A stretch of 64,000 nt of DNA. It comes from Phycisphaerae bacterium. GTDB lineage: Bacteria > Planctomycetota > Phycisphaerae > UBA1845 > Fen-1342. Shown here piece by piece: positions 15,731 to 24,099 of this stretch (position 1 is its first letter; every line of letters begins with the position of its first letter). The notes below the pieces were generated by a model, which saw only the letters and a list, made by a program, of their open reading frames with translations, did not search any database and was not told where the DNA came from. Where the stretch lies: assembly GCA_030428945.1 (NCBI GenBank), contig JAUIEC010000020.1, positions 30,368-94,367 on the forward strand, given 5' to 3'. A program made the translations under genes and the position numbers.

Positions 15731-18571
15731 TTACGGGAGCAGCTTGGGGTCGTCGACGATTCGCGGGTCAGGCCCGCTCGCATCGTCGTCATCATCGTGA
15801 ATCACGGGGTCGTAGTCGTCGGCCACGGTAGAGCTTCGTTGCGACAATCCGGGAACGAAGGCTCCAGGGGGCGGTGCGGGCCAATCGGCATCCTGCATCC
15901 TTTCGTAGTCCTCTTCCATGAATCGCCAATCAGATTTTACCAAGAACGGCATGCCGCCGAATTGAGCAAAACCCTTGGAAGGGGTCACTTTGACGATGCT
16001 CAATCGCTCATCATCGCTTGCTTGGAGAATATCGTTGGTTCGCAGCCGCGGTCCGACTTGTTCGGAATAAGTTCTCGTGCGGCTTGTCCGTGATGAAGAA
16101 CCGCCGGCCGACGAGGTCGTCGATACTGAGCCCAAATAATCAAGGGTCTCTCCGGACGCCGCCGAATAATCGGCTTGGTCTCGACTATCAAAGATTGAGA
16201 ACACCTGTTTGAAGTTGGTGTTATTCACAAGCGTATGCGTCAGGTCTAAGTCATTCGTTTTCAAGGCTTGCATGCCTTGATTCGCGAGGATGACACCAAT
16301 TCCATGAGAGCGTGCCATTTGCAAGACTCGCTCGACGTTCTTGGCAACGATGTTCTGAAATTCGTCGATGAAGACGAAAACCTGCTTGCGATGACGTCGC
16401 GGCGTGTGCGTCGCCTGTTGTAGCAGTGCTTGAAGTGCGAGCCGTCCGATTTCGGGGGCTGCCATCTGGCCAGATGTCGAAGGGAGATTGAAGTATACGA
16501 CCTGTGGTTTGCGGACAACGGATGCGAAGTCGATTGAAGCATCGAGAACTTCTTTCGGCTGCGTAGAATTGCGTGGCGAGATATTCAGTGGTTCGACACT
16601 GGCCAATCGCTTGACGACCGCCTGGATGTGGGAGGCGGCGTTCCATAATTCAGGATGTCCTTGATACGCTCGGCGGTCGTCGAGAAGTTGGCACAGTTCG
16701 CGAAATGACTGCACGTTGGGGTTGCGTTCAAGACACTGAAATAAAACGTCGACGTTGGCACTGGTAAAATAACCCTTGCCAAAATCCGTCCCGTACTGAA
16801 GCCCAAGGGCGTTGGTGAGAACATCAGCCATCTGAAATGTGGAGAGTCTTGCCGCCGTGAACTGTGAAAAGGGATTGAATGCGAAAGTGCTGTGTGCGAT
16901 GCGATTCGTGAACCATTTGAAAGAGAGTCCGTTCGGGGAATGCCTGCGTGCGTTGCCAGCTTCGGTCCTTGCCACTTCAAAAAGACCCTGGTCGTCGCCT
17001 TTCAGGTCAAGAATAACAACCGAGGAATCACCGAAGCGAATCAACTGGGAAACGAGATTGACGAAACCCAAGGAAGTTTTGCCGGTGCCCGTGGCCCCAA
17101 GAATGTGTGCGTGGTGGGTGAATACTTTCCGCGGGACAAGCACCGGGGCACCAGTGGCTGCAACATGGCCGACGAAAATACTTTTGTTCGCTGTTGAATT
17201 CGGCGATTGATGAATGTCATTGACGATGGTGTCCCAACTGGGCGACGTGCCGTCGGGTCCAGTGGCAGCGGGGAAGCGTCTCGCGGTCTCTTCAAGAAAC
17301 GCGGAAACGCGTGCCGTTGTGGCAAAACACAAAGCGAAGAAAAACACGAGCGGGCCGAGAATCGAAAATATGACGGACGCCAGTAGGTAGTAAAGTGAAG
17401 CGTCGTCTTTGGTGTACCCGTAGCCAAATGCGGCGAGCATCCAACCCCCGGTCGGTTTGGCGACCGAACGGTCAATCCGGACGGTTGTACGCCGGTCGCG
17501 AAGATTCATTTCAGCCTCTTTGTATCGTTTCTTTGCATCCGGTGCGAGGCGTCCGTAGGCCAGTTTCTCGCTTGGTGTGAGCGATTGGACAAAAGCTTCT
17601 TCCGTCAGTGTCGCTAAGAATGGTGCGTCATCATCTGGAGTCTGTTGCGTGATGTTTTGGAAGAAAACGGCTTCAGGCTGGTTGACCGGAAAGTAGTTGG
17701 TGATGCGGAGCACCGCAACCGAAAGCAATACCAGAGCCGCCGTTCCCATTCCCGAGCGTTGCTTGTAGTTGCCGGATGGGCTTGCGAAAACGCCCGGTCC
17801 CTTGACTTGGTCAAGGTTGTAGGTGAACCAGCTAAGCATCGCCTGGAAGGAAGCGACACAGGTCGTCGAAACGGGAAGGAGCACATCTCGCTTGACCCGG
17901 TACATGTGGACGAGACCAAAGAGGAATGGCGTGCAAATCACAAAGAGCGTTGCGAGGAGCAAGCTGAGACCACCGGCGTAGTGGCGATAGTCGGTGGCAA
18001 GCAATCGTTGTTTCGTAAGGACCACGAGAAAAAAGGCGGCGACAAAAACGAGAATACTGCGGCGGTATTCGGTGGTGGCCCGCGTGTTCCACAGCTTGCG
18101 AAGCTCATCGGCGATGGGACGTGGGAAAGGCGATGTTGTGCGGTAGTAGAGCCAGTGCGTGGCAATGGAATCAGCGACAAGGGCGGTGGCTGACATTGCG
18201 AGAAGCAGAAACAGATAATCGCTCTGGATGATGAAAGCGAGAAACCAAACAGCCGGGCCAGCGACGAGAACCATTATCCGAACCAAGTTCGAACGTTTGA
18301 CGAGGAAGCAGTAGAGAAACCCAATCATGCCGATGAACATGACGGTCGGGAGCATGGTGTCGAGAAAAACGAAACGGGTGAAGAACGGCAAGACGATGCT
18401 AACGAGGATGCCGATGAGAGCGAGTCGCAAGATGAAGGTCGTGGCGTGCTCGACATTCTGGCTGGTGGTTGAGCCGCGAATGACGTGTTCAATTCCGATG
18501 TCGGAATAGTCCGGCATGCGGTCGTGGTTGGTTGGGTCGCCAACATTATTGGGCGGAATATTGTCACGCAC
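15731..18571 (-). CDS. TraD/VirD4-like type IV coupling protein (DNA-translocating ATPase)
   Basis: A 946-residue membrane ATPase starting at a GTG with GGAGGG 9-10 nt upstream. The N-terminal 420 residues hold about eight hydrophobic segments, for example LALIGILVSIVLPFFTRFVF and YYLLASVIFSILGPLVFFFA. The ATPase domain has Walker A GATGTGKT at residues 492-499, VVILDLKGDDQ and Walker B QVFVFIDEFQNIV, then ILANQGMQAL, as in TraD/VirD4 coupling proteins. The tail is acidic (HDDDDDASGP). It should deliver DNA to a secretion channel. Eight or so N-terminal segments is more than the usual two. No relaxase or other type IV genes are visible in the window. Confidence 0.87.
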   Translation of the reverse strand: MRDNIPPNNVGDPTNHDRMPDYSDIGIEHVIRGSTTSQNVEHATTFILRLALIGILVSIVLPFFTRFVFLDTMLPTVMFIGMIGFLYCFLVKRSNLVRIMVLVAGPAVWFLAFIIQSDYLFLLLAMSATALVADSIATHWLYYRTTSPFPRPIADELRKLWNTRATTEYRRSILVFVAAFFLVVLTKQRLLATDYRHYAGGLSLLLATLFVICTPFLFGLVHMYRVKRDVLLPVSTTCVASFQAMLSWFTYNLDQVKGPGVFASPSGNYKQRSGMGTAALVLLSVAVLRITNYFPVNQPEAVFFQNITQQTPDDDAPFLATLTEEAFVQSLTPSEKLAYGRLAPDAKKRYKEAEMNLRDRRTTVRIDRSVAKPTGGWMLAAFGYGYTKDDASLYYLLASVIFSILGPLVFFFALCFATTARVSAFLEETARRFPAATGPDGTSPSWDTIVNDIHQSPNSTANKSIFVGHVAATGAPVLVPRKVFTHHAHILGATGTGKTSLGFVNLVSQLIRFGDSSVVILDLKGDDQGLFEVARTEAGNARRHSPNGLSFKWFTNRIAHSTFAFNPFSQFTAARLSTFQMADVLTNALGLQYGTDFGKGYFTSANVDVLFQCLERNPNVQSFRELCQLLDDRRAYQGHPELWNAASHIQAVVKRLASVEPLNISPRNSTQPKEVLDASIDFASVVRKPQVVYFNLPSTSGQMAAPEIGRLALQALLQQATHTPRRHRKQVFVFIDEFQNIVAKNVERVLQMARSHGIGVILANQGMQALKTNDLDLTHTLVNNTNFKQVFSIFDSRDQADYSAASGETLDYLGSVSTTSSAGGSSSRTSRTRTYSEQVGPRLRTNDILQASDDERLSIVKVTPSKGFAQFGGMPFLVKSDWRFMEEDYERMQDADWPAPPPGAFVPGLSQRSSTVADDYDPVIHDDDDDASGPDPRIVDDPKLLP

Positions 18572-19325
18572 GGCTTAGTCCCTCCAGCAACGGCACTAGG
18601 TCGGGGCACACCTTGACTCGAAACTTGACCGGCCAGCGTTCCTGGATCAGTCCTTTGACTGGATGGCGTCGGTTCTTCAACTCTGCCTCTATCTGTGCCT
18701 TTCGTTCCGGTCGCAGGGTAACGATGCTGATGAGATATTGGTCATTCAAGATGAGCCGGCGAAGGGCGGGAACGCGAAGCCGCTTGGCGATGTCATTCGC
18801 ACAGTGACTTACGATGCGGCTTATCGTGGTGTTGAAATCGACACGGATGGAAGCCAGACGCTTGCGTGTGTCTTGCCGGTCCCAGTAATAGCGGGTGCTA
18901 TCAATGCCTCGCTGCTCACCCTCCAGAAAATCGGGAAAGGATTGCTGGAGCTCATCTCGTGTAATTCGCTCACGAGTTCTTCCCATGAGTCGGCAAAAGA
19001 AAAGGGTGCCGTAATCGTTGGCGAGGGCCTGCATGCCCAACGCCTTGCACCACCGTTCAGTCGAAAGCTGATACATGCGGGCCGCATTGCGGCCGAGCAT
19101 GAAGTAAATCCGCTTGTCTAGCAGGCGGTAAGGAGAGAGATATTCTCGCTCACGGAGGCGTGATGTGACCTTGGTGATGGCATTGAGAGGGAGGCCACGA
19201 AATCCAGGGAGCGTGGCGAGAGCTTCCGGGACCGTAATACGGTAACGTCGGACATGTTCCAAGAGTTCGATATCACGGGGTTGAAGGTCCCTAGGCTTGG
19301 CCGTTGTGGCGAGATTGGTCACCAT
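18564..19325 (-). CDS. Replic_Relax-like winged-helix protein (second of two)
   Basis: A 253-residue protein overlapping the downstream coupling-protein gene by 8 nt and the upstream relative by 7 nt. The N-terminus has a winged-helix pattern (LQPRDIELLEHVRRYRITVPEALATLPGF, then AITKVTSRLREREYLSPYRL) like that of replication-relaxation family proteins. The remainder resembles the effector half of that family (YFMLGRNAARMYQLSTER). Members accompany plasmid transfer or replication. The ATG at 19325 is chosen because it starts the domain; the long upstream open frame is not coding. Likely a DNA-binding regulator or relaxosome accessory protein. Confidence 0.7.
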   Translation of the reverse strand: MVTNLATTAKPRDLQPRDIELLEHVRRYRITVPEALATLPGFRGLPLNAITKVTSRLREREYLSPYRLLDKRIYFMLGRNAARMYQLSTERWCKALGMQALANDYGTLFFCRLMGRTRERITRDELQQSFPDFLEGEQRGIDSTRYYWDRQDTRKRLASIRVDFNTTISRIVSHCANDIAKRLRVPALRRLILNDQYLISIVTLRPERKAQIEAELKNRRHPVKGLIQERWPVKFRVKVCPDLVPLLEGLSRA

Positions 19326-19945
19326 AGCTCGTAGGCCAACCCTTCTCGCTCGCAATGTTCGTGAAAAGCCTGAACGCGTTCCGCGGGGTAGGCTCCCCCA
19401 AATTCGATGACTCGGGCAACCGTCGAGCGGTCTTCCCGGAGGATAAACGCATCGGGATTCTTCTCGCCGGTGGAGTGTTTGTGGCCGGCATCCTCCCCCA
19501 CCCACCGAGCGGCCAACTCGGGTTCGTGTTGCCAGTATCGAAGGTACACCGCAGAGACGCCAAGGTCGTGGTCTACCTGAAGGGGCTGAGGGATGGCCCC
19601 CGTCCGGCGAGTGCCGAAGAGGTTGCCCGTTCGACGGGTCGCGAGGTAGAGCGTCGTGGTGCGAGGCGGGATGGTCCAGCGGTTTTGAAGCGACCATGCG
19701 ACGGCTCCATATCGCGGCGGCGGCTGCGAGGGCTGCCAAGTAACAACGGGCTCCATTGTGCCGGGCAATGTTCGGGCGGTGACGCGGACTGAGGATACCA
19801 GGCCAACTTTCCCCAAACGAGCGAGGCGGCGACGAGCGGTCGATGCGTTGTTCCACATTGTGCCTGCGAGTTGTCGCACCGAAAACAGTCGGACTCGCAT
19901 GGCCAGTGCTTGAAGCACCTGTTCGTCTCGCTCGGTTAATTGCAT
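19319..19945 (-). CDS. Replic_Relax-like winged-helix protein (first of two)
   Basis: A 208-residue protein opening MQLTERDEQVLQALAMRVRLFSVRQLAGTM, then STARRRLARLGKVGLVSSVRV. This is the winged-helix pattern of the plasmid replication-relaxation family (Pfam Replic_Relax type). The C-terminal half has DHDLGVSAVYLRYW and an acidic/aromatic region with RVIEFGGAYPAERVQAFHEHCE, resembling a nuclease-like fold seen in such proteins. It is the first gene of the operon leading to the coupling ATPase and follows a long structured leader. Two tandem members may form a heteromer. Confidence 0.75.
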   Translation of the reverse strand: MQLTERDEQVLQALAMRVRLFSVRQLAGTMWNNASTARRRLARLGKVGLVSSVRVTARTLPGTMEPVVTWQPSQPPPRYGAVAWSLQNRWTIPPRTTTLYLATRRTGNLFGTRRTGAIPQPLQVDHDLGVSAVYLRYWQHEPELAARWVGEDAGHKHSTGEKNPDAFILREDRSTVARVIEFGGAYPAERVQAFHEHCEREGLAYELW

Positions 19946-20915
19946 CGAGTTTGCCTGCTCGCTTTGCTGGGACTACAGGATACCGGGCGACGAGTCGGCG
20001 TACAAACCGGTCGCGAACACTGTACCGGAATACCCGGCAGCTTCGTGAGACGTAAAGCGATGCCGGGAAATGAGTTGTCGGTGGAGCACTGGCACGTTGA
20101 ACGGCAGGTGAGTGTGTAGGTATGGGTGCCGCGGGCGAGCGAAGCGAGCCCAGCATGAGGACCGCCGTTCAGGCGGTCCGAAGGGCGGAGCGTTCAGCGG
20201 AGCCCAAGGCCTGCACCCGGCCCAAGCCGGGTCAGGCCAGTGCGAGCGGCCCAGCGAGCACGCGGTGCGTACAGCACCGCAAGGCCCGTCCAGGGCCAGC
20301 CGCCGTTCAGGCGGCTTGGGGGAAAACGGTGGTTGGGGTGCGAGGGATGTCCCGCGGAGGTCAGTCGCTTCAAGTAGGGTCTCGGCCGGAGCGGGAATCC
20401 CGAGCGGGGAGGCATATCCTGGCCGAAGGTCGGGAATGCCGGGTGGGTGAAGGCGGGACGGTCTTCCCGGCTTGCACTTGAGGGAAACCGTTCCGACTGA
20501 ACAAAAGGCTACGGTCGGCAATTTCCGGGTGCGGAATGCCGAGCTTGCCGAGCGACAGCACTGCCTCGCCGAAGGCGAGACCGAATAAGAGACGGCGGAG
20601 GGTTGCGGTGGGTTGGTGGTGTGGCGTCGGCGGGTGCTGTGGCTGGGCGGGGTGAGCGAACGGCAGGATCTCCCAGGTGCGAGAGCGTCGGGGGAATCCG
20701 GCCGTGAGCGGAAGAATGCCGAGGCTTTTCCCGTTTCGTACGGGAAAGCCGAGACCGCTCCCCCATCGAAATCGGTCGGAGCGTGATTCAGTTCTTGGTT
20801 GGATAAGGCGATAGAGCGTTCCCGCGTTGCGGGGCATTGGATGGGGACACGGACAAATAACCGTGAGAGCCCGTTACGGGATTCTGAGGGGTGGTTCTGA
20901 ACGGCCCCTGGAATC
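19946..20915. other. 970-nt gene-free, high-G+C, hairpin-dense region
   Basis: The longest gene-free stretch of the element. Open frames here have no protein-like composition. G+C is higher than in flanking genes. It contains the hairpin array at 20159-20316, a CTCGCC-GAA-GGCGAG hairpin near 20570 and an inverted repeat GGCTTTTCCCGT/ACGGGAAAGCC at 20723-20750. Placed between the partition and transfer operons, it is a natural position for an origin of transfer or a structured RNA. Confidence 0.6.
20159..20316. repeat. Array of hairpins with GTNCA pentaloops
   Basis: Five dyads share a five-base loop of the form GTNCA. They are: GGACCGCC-GTTCA-GGCGGTCC (20159-20179); GGGC..GC-GTTCA-GC..GCCC (20183-20205); GCGGTGC-GTACA-GCACCGC (20262-20280); GGCCC-GTCCA-GGGCC (20283-20297); and AGCCGCC-GTTCA-GGCGGCT (20298-20316). 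A sixth hairpin ACCCGGC-CCAA-GCCGGGT (20215-20232) has a different loop. Stem sequences differ while the loop is kept, which points to selection on structure. Confidence 0.6.
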
Positions 20916-21311
20916 CTAGTCGTTGATGGGAAATCCGTTGCGTGAGAGCCATTCCGCCAACGCGTGTTCGACGATGTCCTGCTGGGTCCACGGGAATTGG
21001 CGAAGGGGCTTGCGAGCCGCGGCGGCTTGCTGAAGACGTTGAAGAATCGCCGGGCGAATGCGGTGCGTGAGCGTCGCGAAGCCGAAGGGTTCGGCCATCG
21101 GCTGAGCGGTCGGCGTTGGTGCCGGCGACTGTTGGGCCGGCTTAGTGCGAGGTGTGCGTCGTCTTGGAGCGGCCTTTTGTTGCGGGGCCGCCTCCGCCTC
21201 GGGCACCGGCTTCGGCAGCGGTGCCGGTTCGGGTGGCGAGTCGTTTTCGAGGAACGACCTTTGCTCCTCGCTGAGCGTTTGGACGATGCTTAGTCGGGCT
21301 GGCTTTGACAT
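20916..21311 (-). CDS. Small ParA-partner-like protein (131 residues)
   Basis: GAGGAGG sits 9 nt before the ATG at 21311. The first 75 residues are Pro/Ala/Lys-rich and disordered. The C-terminal 55 residues form helices (FATLTHRIRPAILQRLQQAA, then WTQQDIVEHALAEWLSRNGF) resembling ribbon-helix-helix-type partition or regulator tails. Its first 170 nt overlap the 3' end of parA in another frame. Position downstream of parA suggests the DNA-binding partner of the partition ATPase (a ParB/ParG analogue); this is inferred. Confidence 0.65.
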   Translation of the reverse strand: MSKPARLSIVQTLSEEQRSFLENDSPPEPAPLPKPVPEAEAAPQQKAAPRRRTPRTKPAQQSPAPTPTAQPMAEPFGFATLTHRIRPAILQRLQQAAAARKPLRQFPWTQQDIVEHALAEWLSRNGFPIND

Positions 21312-21939
21312 ATCTGAGAACCTCCTCAATGAGTCCGTGCATTTCTGCGGCTGCCTTCTTGGCGGACGCACCGAGACGCCAAACAACGGTTCGCTGACCT
21401 GGGGCATCTGCGAATGCGGCTCGAAGGCGAAGTGCTTGCTTCGCCACTGGAAAGCCAAGGCAGTGTTGGGCTTCCCTCGCCTCTCGCACGAGCCGTTGCC
21501 GTTCGTTCGCCGGCAACCGGTTGAAGACCACAAGTGCGTCAGGCTTGCCATCGCGAACGGCTTGAGCGTTCTTGATGATGCGAATCGCGGATTGTGTTGA
21601 TTCCATTTCGGGCACTGTGGCCCCGCACGGAATCAAAGCGAGGTCCGCAAGTAGCAAGATGCATCGCGTAACGTCGTCGAGATTTGCTGGTGCATCCGCG
21701 ACGACGAAGTCGTGCGTGGCGAGGAGTTCCCTCGCCCGCTCAAGAATCTCGTCGGGCTCGCGTAGCGTCGCCAGTTCAATTGACTCGTCCACGTGCGGAA
21801 TCCACCGCGTGGCCGTGCCCTGGCGGTCCGCATCAATGAACGCAACGCGATGGCCAAGTTCGCTGAGCCGAACGGCGAGGTGGACGGCAAGCGTACTCTT
21901 GCCTACCCCACCCTTCTGATTGGTGACGGCGATAAACAT
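21142..21939 (-). CDS. parA: ParA-family partition ATPase
   Basis: A 265-residue Walker-type ATPase. The N-terminus MFIAVTNQKGGVGKST carries the deviant Walker A with signature lysine. Walker A' is FVVADAPANLDDVTR and FIDADRQGTATRW follows strand two. The ATG at 21939 begins the domain; an upstream in-frame start is rejected because the extra residues derive from the repeat region. No N-terminal HTH is present, so it is a short (type Ib-like) ParA, which usually pairs with a small DNA-binding partner and upstream centromere repeats, as seen here. The last 55 residues are a basic, low-complexity tail overlapping the partner gene. Confidence 0.92.
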   Translation of the reverse strand: MFIAVTNQKGGVGKSTLAVHLAVRLSELGHRVAFIDADRQGTATRWIPHVDESIELATLREPDEILERARELLATHDFVVADAPANLDDVTRCILLLADLALIPCGATVPEMESTQSAIRIIKNAQAVRDGKPDALVVFNRLPANERQRLVREAREAQHCLGFPVAKQALRLRAAFADAPGQRTVVWRLGASAKKAAAEMHGLIEEVLRYVKASPTKHRPNAQRGAKVVPRKRLATRTGTAAEAGARGGGGPATKGRSKTTHTSH

Positions 21940-21980
21940 AGTCTGACTATGCCGCACCGCTTCGAATGCTGGCAATCGAA

Positions 21981-22107
21981 AACTTGCAACCTTGCAAACT
22001 GGTAAGCTGACAATTTGCATGCATGTATGTCTGGTTGTTTACAAGCTCACAAACTTTCAAGCTGACAAGCTTGCGTATTGAAAGCTTGCAAATTGCTTGC
22101 AAACAGC
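21981..22107. repeat. A/T-rich repeat array upstream of parA (candidate centromere or operator)
   Basis: AAGCTGACAA occurs at 22004-22013 and 22059-22068, with AAGCTCACAA at 22043-22052. AAGCTTGC follows at 22067-22074 and 22082-22089, and TTGCAA recurs several times from 21984 on. The array lies immediately before a short ParA, where type Ib systems keep their parS repeats and the autoregulated promoter. Confidence 0.7.
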
Positions 22108-22216
22108 ATGCTTTCGCGATGTTCGCGGCTGACGTATGGTGAGGTGCTTACTTTAAGAACGTTAAAGTCGCAGCACGTTCTGCGAAATTCCAGGGGAGGG
22201 AAGCGAGCGGGCACAA

Positions 22217-22245
22217 AAAAAGCGACCAATAAAGGGTCGCTTTTT
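22217..22245. terminator. Bidirectional rho-independent terminator between parA and rep
   Basis: AAAAAGCGACC (22217-22227), a 7-nt loop, then GGTCGCTTTTT (22235-22245). The stem has A and T runs on both sides, so it can act on both strands. It lies about 180 nt before the plus-strand rep start and would end a short transcript reading towards rep, which suits a regulatory RNA or insulation from the par promoter. Confidence 0.75.
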
Positions 22246-22426
22246 CGAGGAGCCAAAGCTGAATGCCAAAATCGAACGGAACCAGACTTTAGCTTGAAGA
22301 CCTGAACACCTTCAACCTACCTCATTCGGTTCCAATCGGTCAATGGCAATCATTCGGGCTCAACAGGAGACTTGCGTCTTGCGTTAGGCGTTGTGTTCGT
22401 CGGTTTGCTGAACCGAACGAGGAGCC

Positions 22427-23701
22427 ATGGGCCACACTGAGGGAAGGGGAACAAAAAGCACCCGCTGGTTGCGGGATTACTACGACGTGCGGACTTTGAG
22501 TCCTGGGGGATTCGTCTTTCTCGCACCCGAGCAATTGCTTCTACCGTATTGGGCGAGGCGAAGCGGGCGAATCAGCCCGCTCGCGTTTCGGCTTTATTAT
22601 GCGGCGGTGGAAATCGCAAAACGCAGAAAGGGGACGAATACGCCGGGGAAGTTGAACAGTCTGCAAGAAGCCTGTGAGCTTGTGGGTTCGACCTGCACGG
22701 CGAGCGTGCGGCGTGCTGCCCGTGAGCTTGTGGCAAGCGGCCTGTTGCGTTGGCGACGCGATTCAATCGAGTTCGCGACGGAAGGCGAAGCCGGCGGCCT
22801 TGGGTGCATGGACGAGTATTGGGAATTCAAGGACCGCGTCGGGGCTTGTGCGAGACGCAAGCTCGCAGTGCCGATGTCTCGACGTGTGCTCACGGCGATT
22901 GCTCGGGGTGATTGGGATTGCATCGGTGCGACGGCGGTTGTGTTCGCGGTATCGCTTCGCTGCTTGCGAAGACGCCGCGTCAACGGCTGTCATGTGACGG
23001 TGTCCGGCGGTTTGTGTTCGACGGCATGGGTGGCTTCAGCATTCGACGTGGGTCATTCCACGGTGAAGCGATGGATGTCGAACCTGGGGCAAGGGGAGAA
23101 TCCGTGGCTGAAGCGATTGCCGACAAAGCAATGGGTTCAACAACGGTGGGGAGCTCGCACGTTGATCAACTTGGATTGGCTCGCTGATGGATGCAAAGTG
23201 AGACCCCTGCGGACGAAAACACGGGTGCAAATGAGACCCCCATATAGAGACAAGGACCTTTCTTCGAAAGTACCTAAGAACCAGGACCCCCGGCGAGCCG
23301 GTCCCTTTGGTTTTGAGGAGAAACGGGAAAAACGATGGCGGATTGCTCCGTCAGAACTGCAAACACTCTCGGGTGTGCTCGCGTGTTACGAGCGGGCGAG
23401 CGAGTCGGGGCTGCTCGTCGGTGTCGAGGCTCCGCGAGAAACGTTCGTCGCTGGTGCGATACGAGCACGGCGACTTGTCGCACGACAAGGCGGCTGTGCC
23501 GCGAAGTTGTTCGCGTGGATGGTGCATCGTCGCATGTGGCACTTCCTCAAGTGGGAAGAGGAGCGAGACGCGTCGAAGCGATTGCGAGGGGTCCATCGGC
23601 AAGCCGGACGAGGCGAAGATGAACGGGGCAATCCGGGGTGCATCGCGAACGTCGTGAGTGAGGTCATGAGCGAGCTTGTGACCGTGAAAGCGGCTGCGTG
23701 A
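22427..23701 (+). CDS. Helix-turn-helix protein, candidate replication initiator
   Basis: A 424-residue basic protein. The N-terminal part has a winged-helix pattern (SLQEACELVGSTCTASVRRAARELVASGLLRW, about residues 74-106). A second HTH-like region has STAWVASAFDVGHSTVKRWM (about residues 199-218). The C-terminal third is helical and rich in Arg/Trp. Two consecutive winged helices are the plan of many plasmid Rep proteins, and it is adjacent to parA and a repeat array. The family is not recognised by sequence, so the role is inferred. GAGGAG lies very close (2 nt) to the ATG. Confidence 0.55.
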   Translation: MGHTEGRGTKSTRWLRDYYDVRTLSPGGFVFLAPEQLLLPYWARRSGRISPLAFRLYYAAVEIAKRRKGTNTPGKLNSLQEACELVGSTCTASVRRAARELVASGLLRWRRDSIEFATEGEAGGLGCMDEYWEFKDRVGACARRKLAVPMSRRVLTAIARGDWDCIGATAVVFAVSLRCLRRRRVNGCHVTVSGGLCSTAWVASAFDVGHSTVKRWMSNLGQGENPWLKRLPTKQWVQQRWGARTLINLDWLADGCKVRPLRTKTRVQMRPPYRDKDLSSKVPKNQDPRRAGPFGFEEKREKRWRIAPSELQTLSGVLACYERASESGLLVGVEAPRETFVAGAIRARRLVARQGGCAAKLFAWMVHRRMWHFLKWEEERDASKRLRGVHRQAGRGEDERGNPGCIANVVSEVMSELVTVKAAA

Positions 23702-23851
23702 CAAAAATATCTTTCACTACATAAGCGGGCGAAATGGCACTACTTAGGGCCAAATTTGTCCCGTCTGGCGGTCCAGGAAAATTGCTGTAAGTTGTTTTCT
23801 GATAGCCGTTTGTGAAGATGTTGTAGATTGTGAAAATCGAGCTTTGACGTT
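23702..23851. other. Element right end, no gene seen
   Basis: An A/T-rich 150-nt stretch between the candidate rep stop and the tRNA-Gly junction. It contains no reading frame of note and does not match the missing 3' half of the tRNA. Confidence 0.55.
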
Positions 23852-23888
<37 letters not shown>

Positions 23889-23903
23889 AGACGCAATATA
23901 AGT

Positions 23904-23932
23904 ACTTAACGCCGAATCAGCGTCCTCGTCAA
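23904..23932 (-). promoter_or_regulatory. Promoter of the split tRNA-Gly gene
   Basis: On the minus strand TTGACG (23932-23927), a 17-nt spacer and TTAAGT (23909-23904) lie just upstream of the tRNA 5' end, with TATATT a few bases further on. This indicates that the native chromosomal promoter stayed with the 5' half and now reads into the element, antisense to the candidate rep gene. Confidence 0.5.
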
Positions 23933-24099
23933 GCTTCCGTTGCCTCTGACGGCGATTTCGGAGACTGCCCGGCTCGAATGGCCGGCTTCTCAAGCGGGAA
24001 CAACCACGCCGTGGCAGGGCCCGGCGGACGGAGCTTGTCCTTGAAGGCCCGCGGGTGTGCGCTTACGTTCTGGCGTGCAGCACCAGGAAGGAACCCAGC

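Noticed and set aside
19326..20156. Extended N-terminus for the second Replic_Relax-like gene
   Set aside because: It would overlap the first Replic_Relax-like gene in another frame; the conserved domain starts at 19325.
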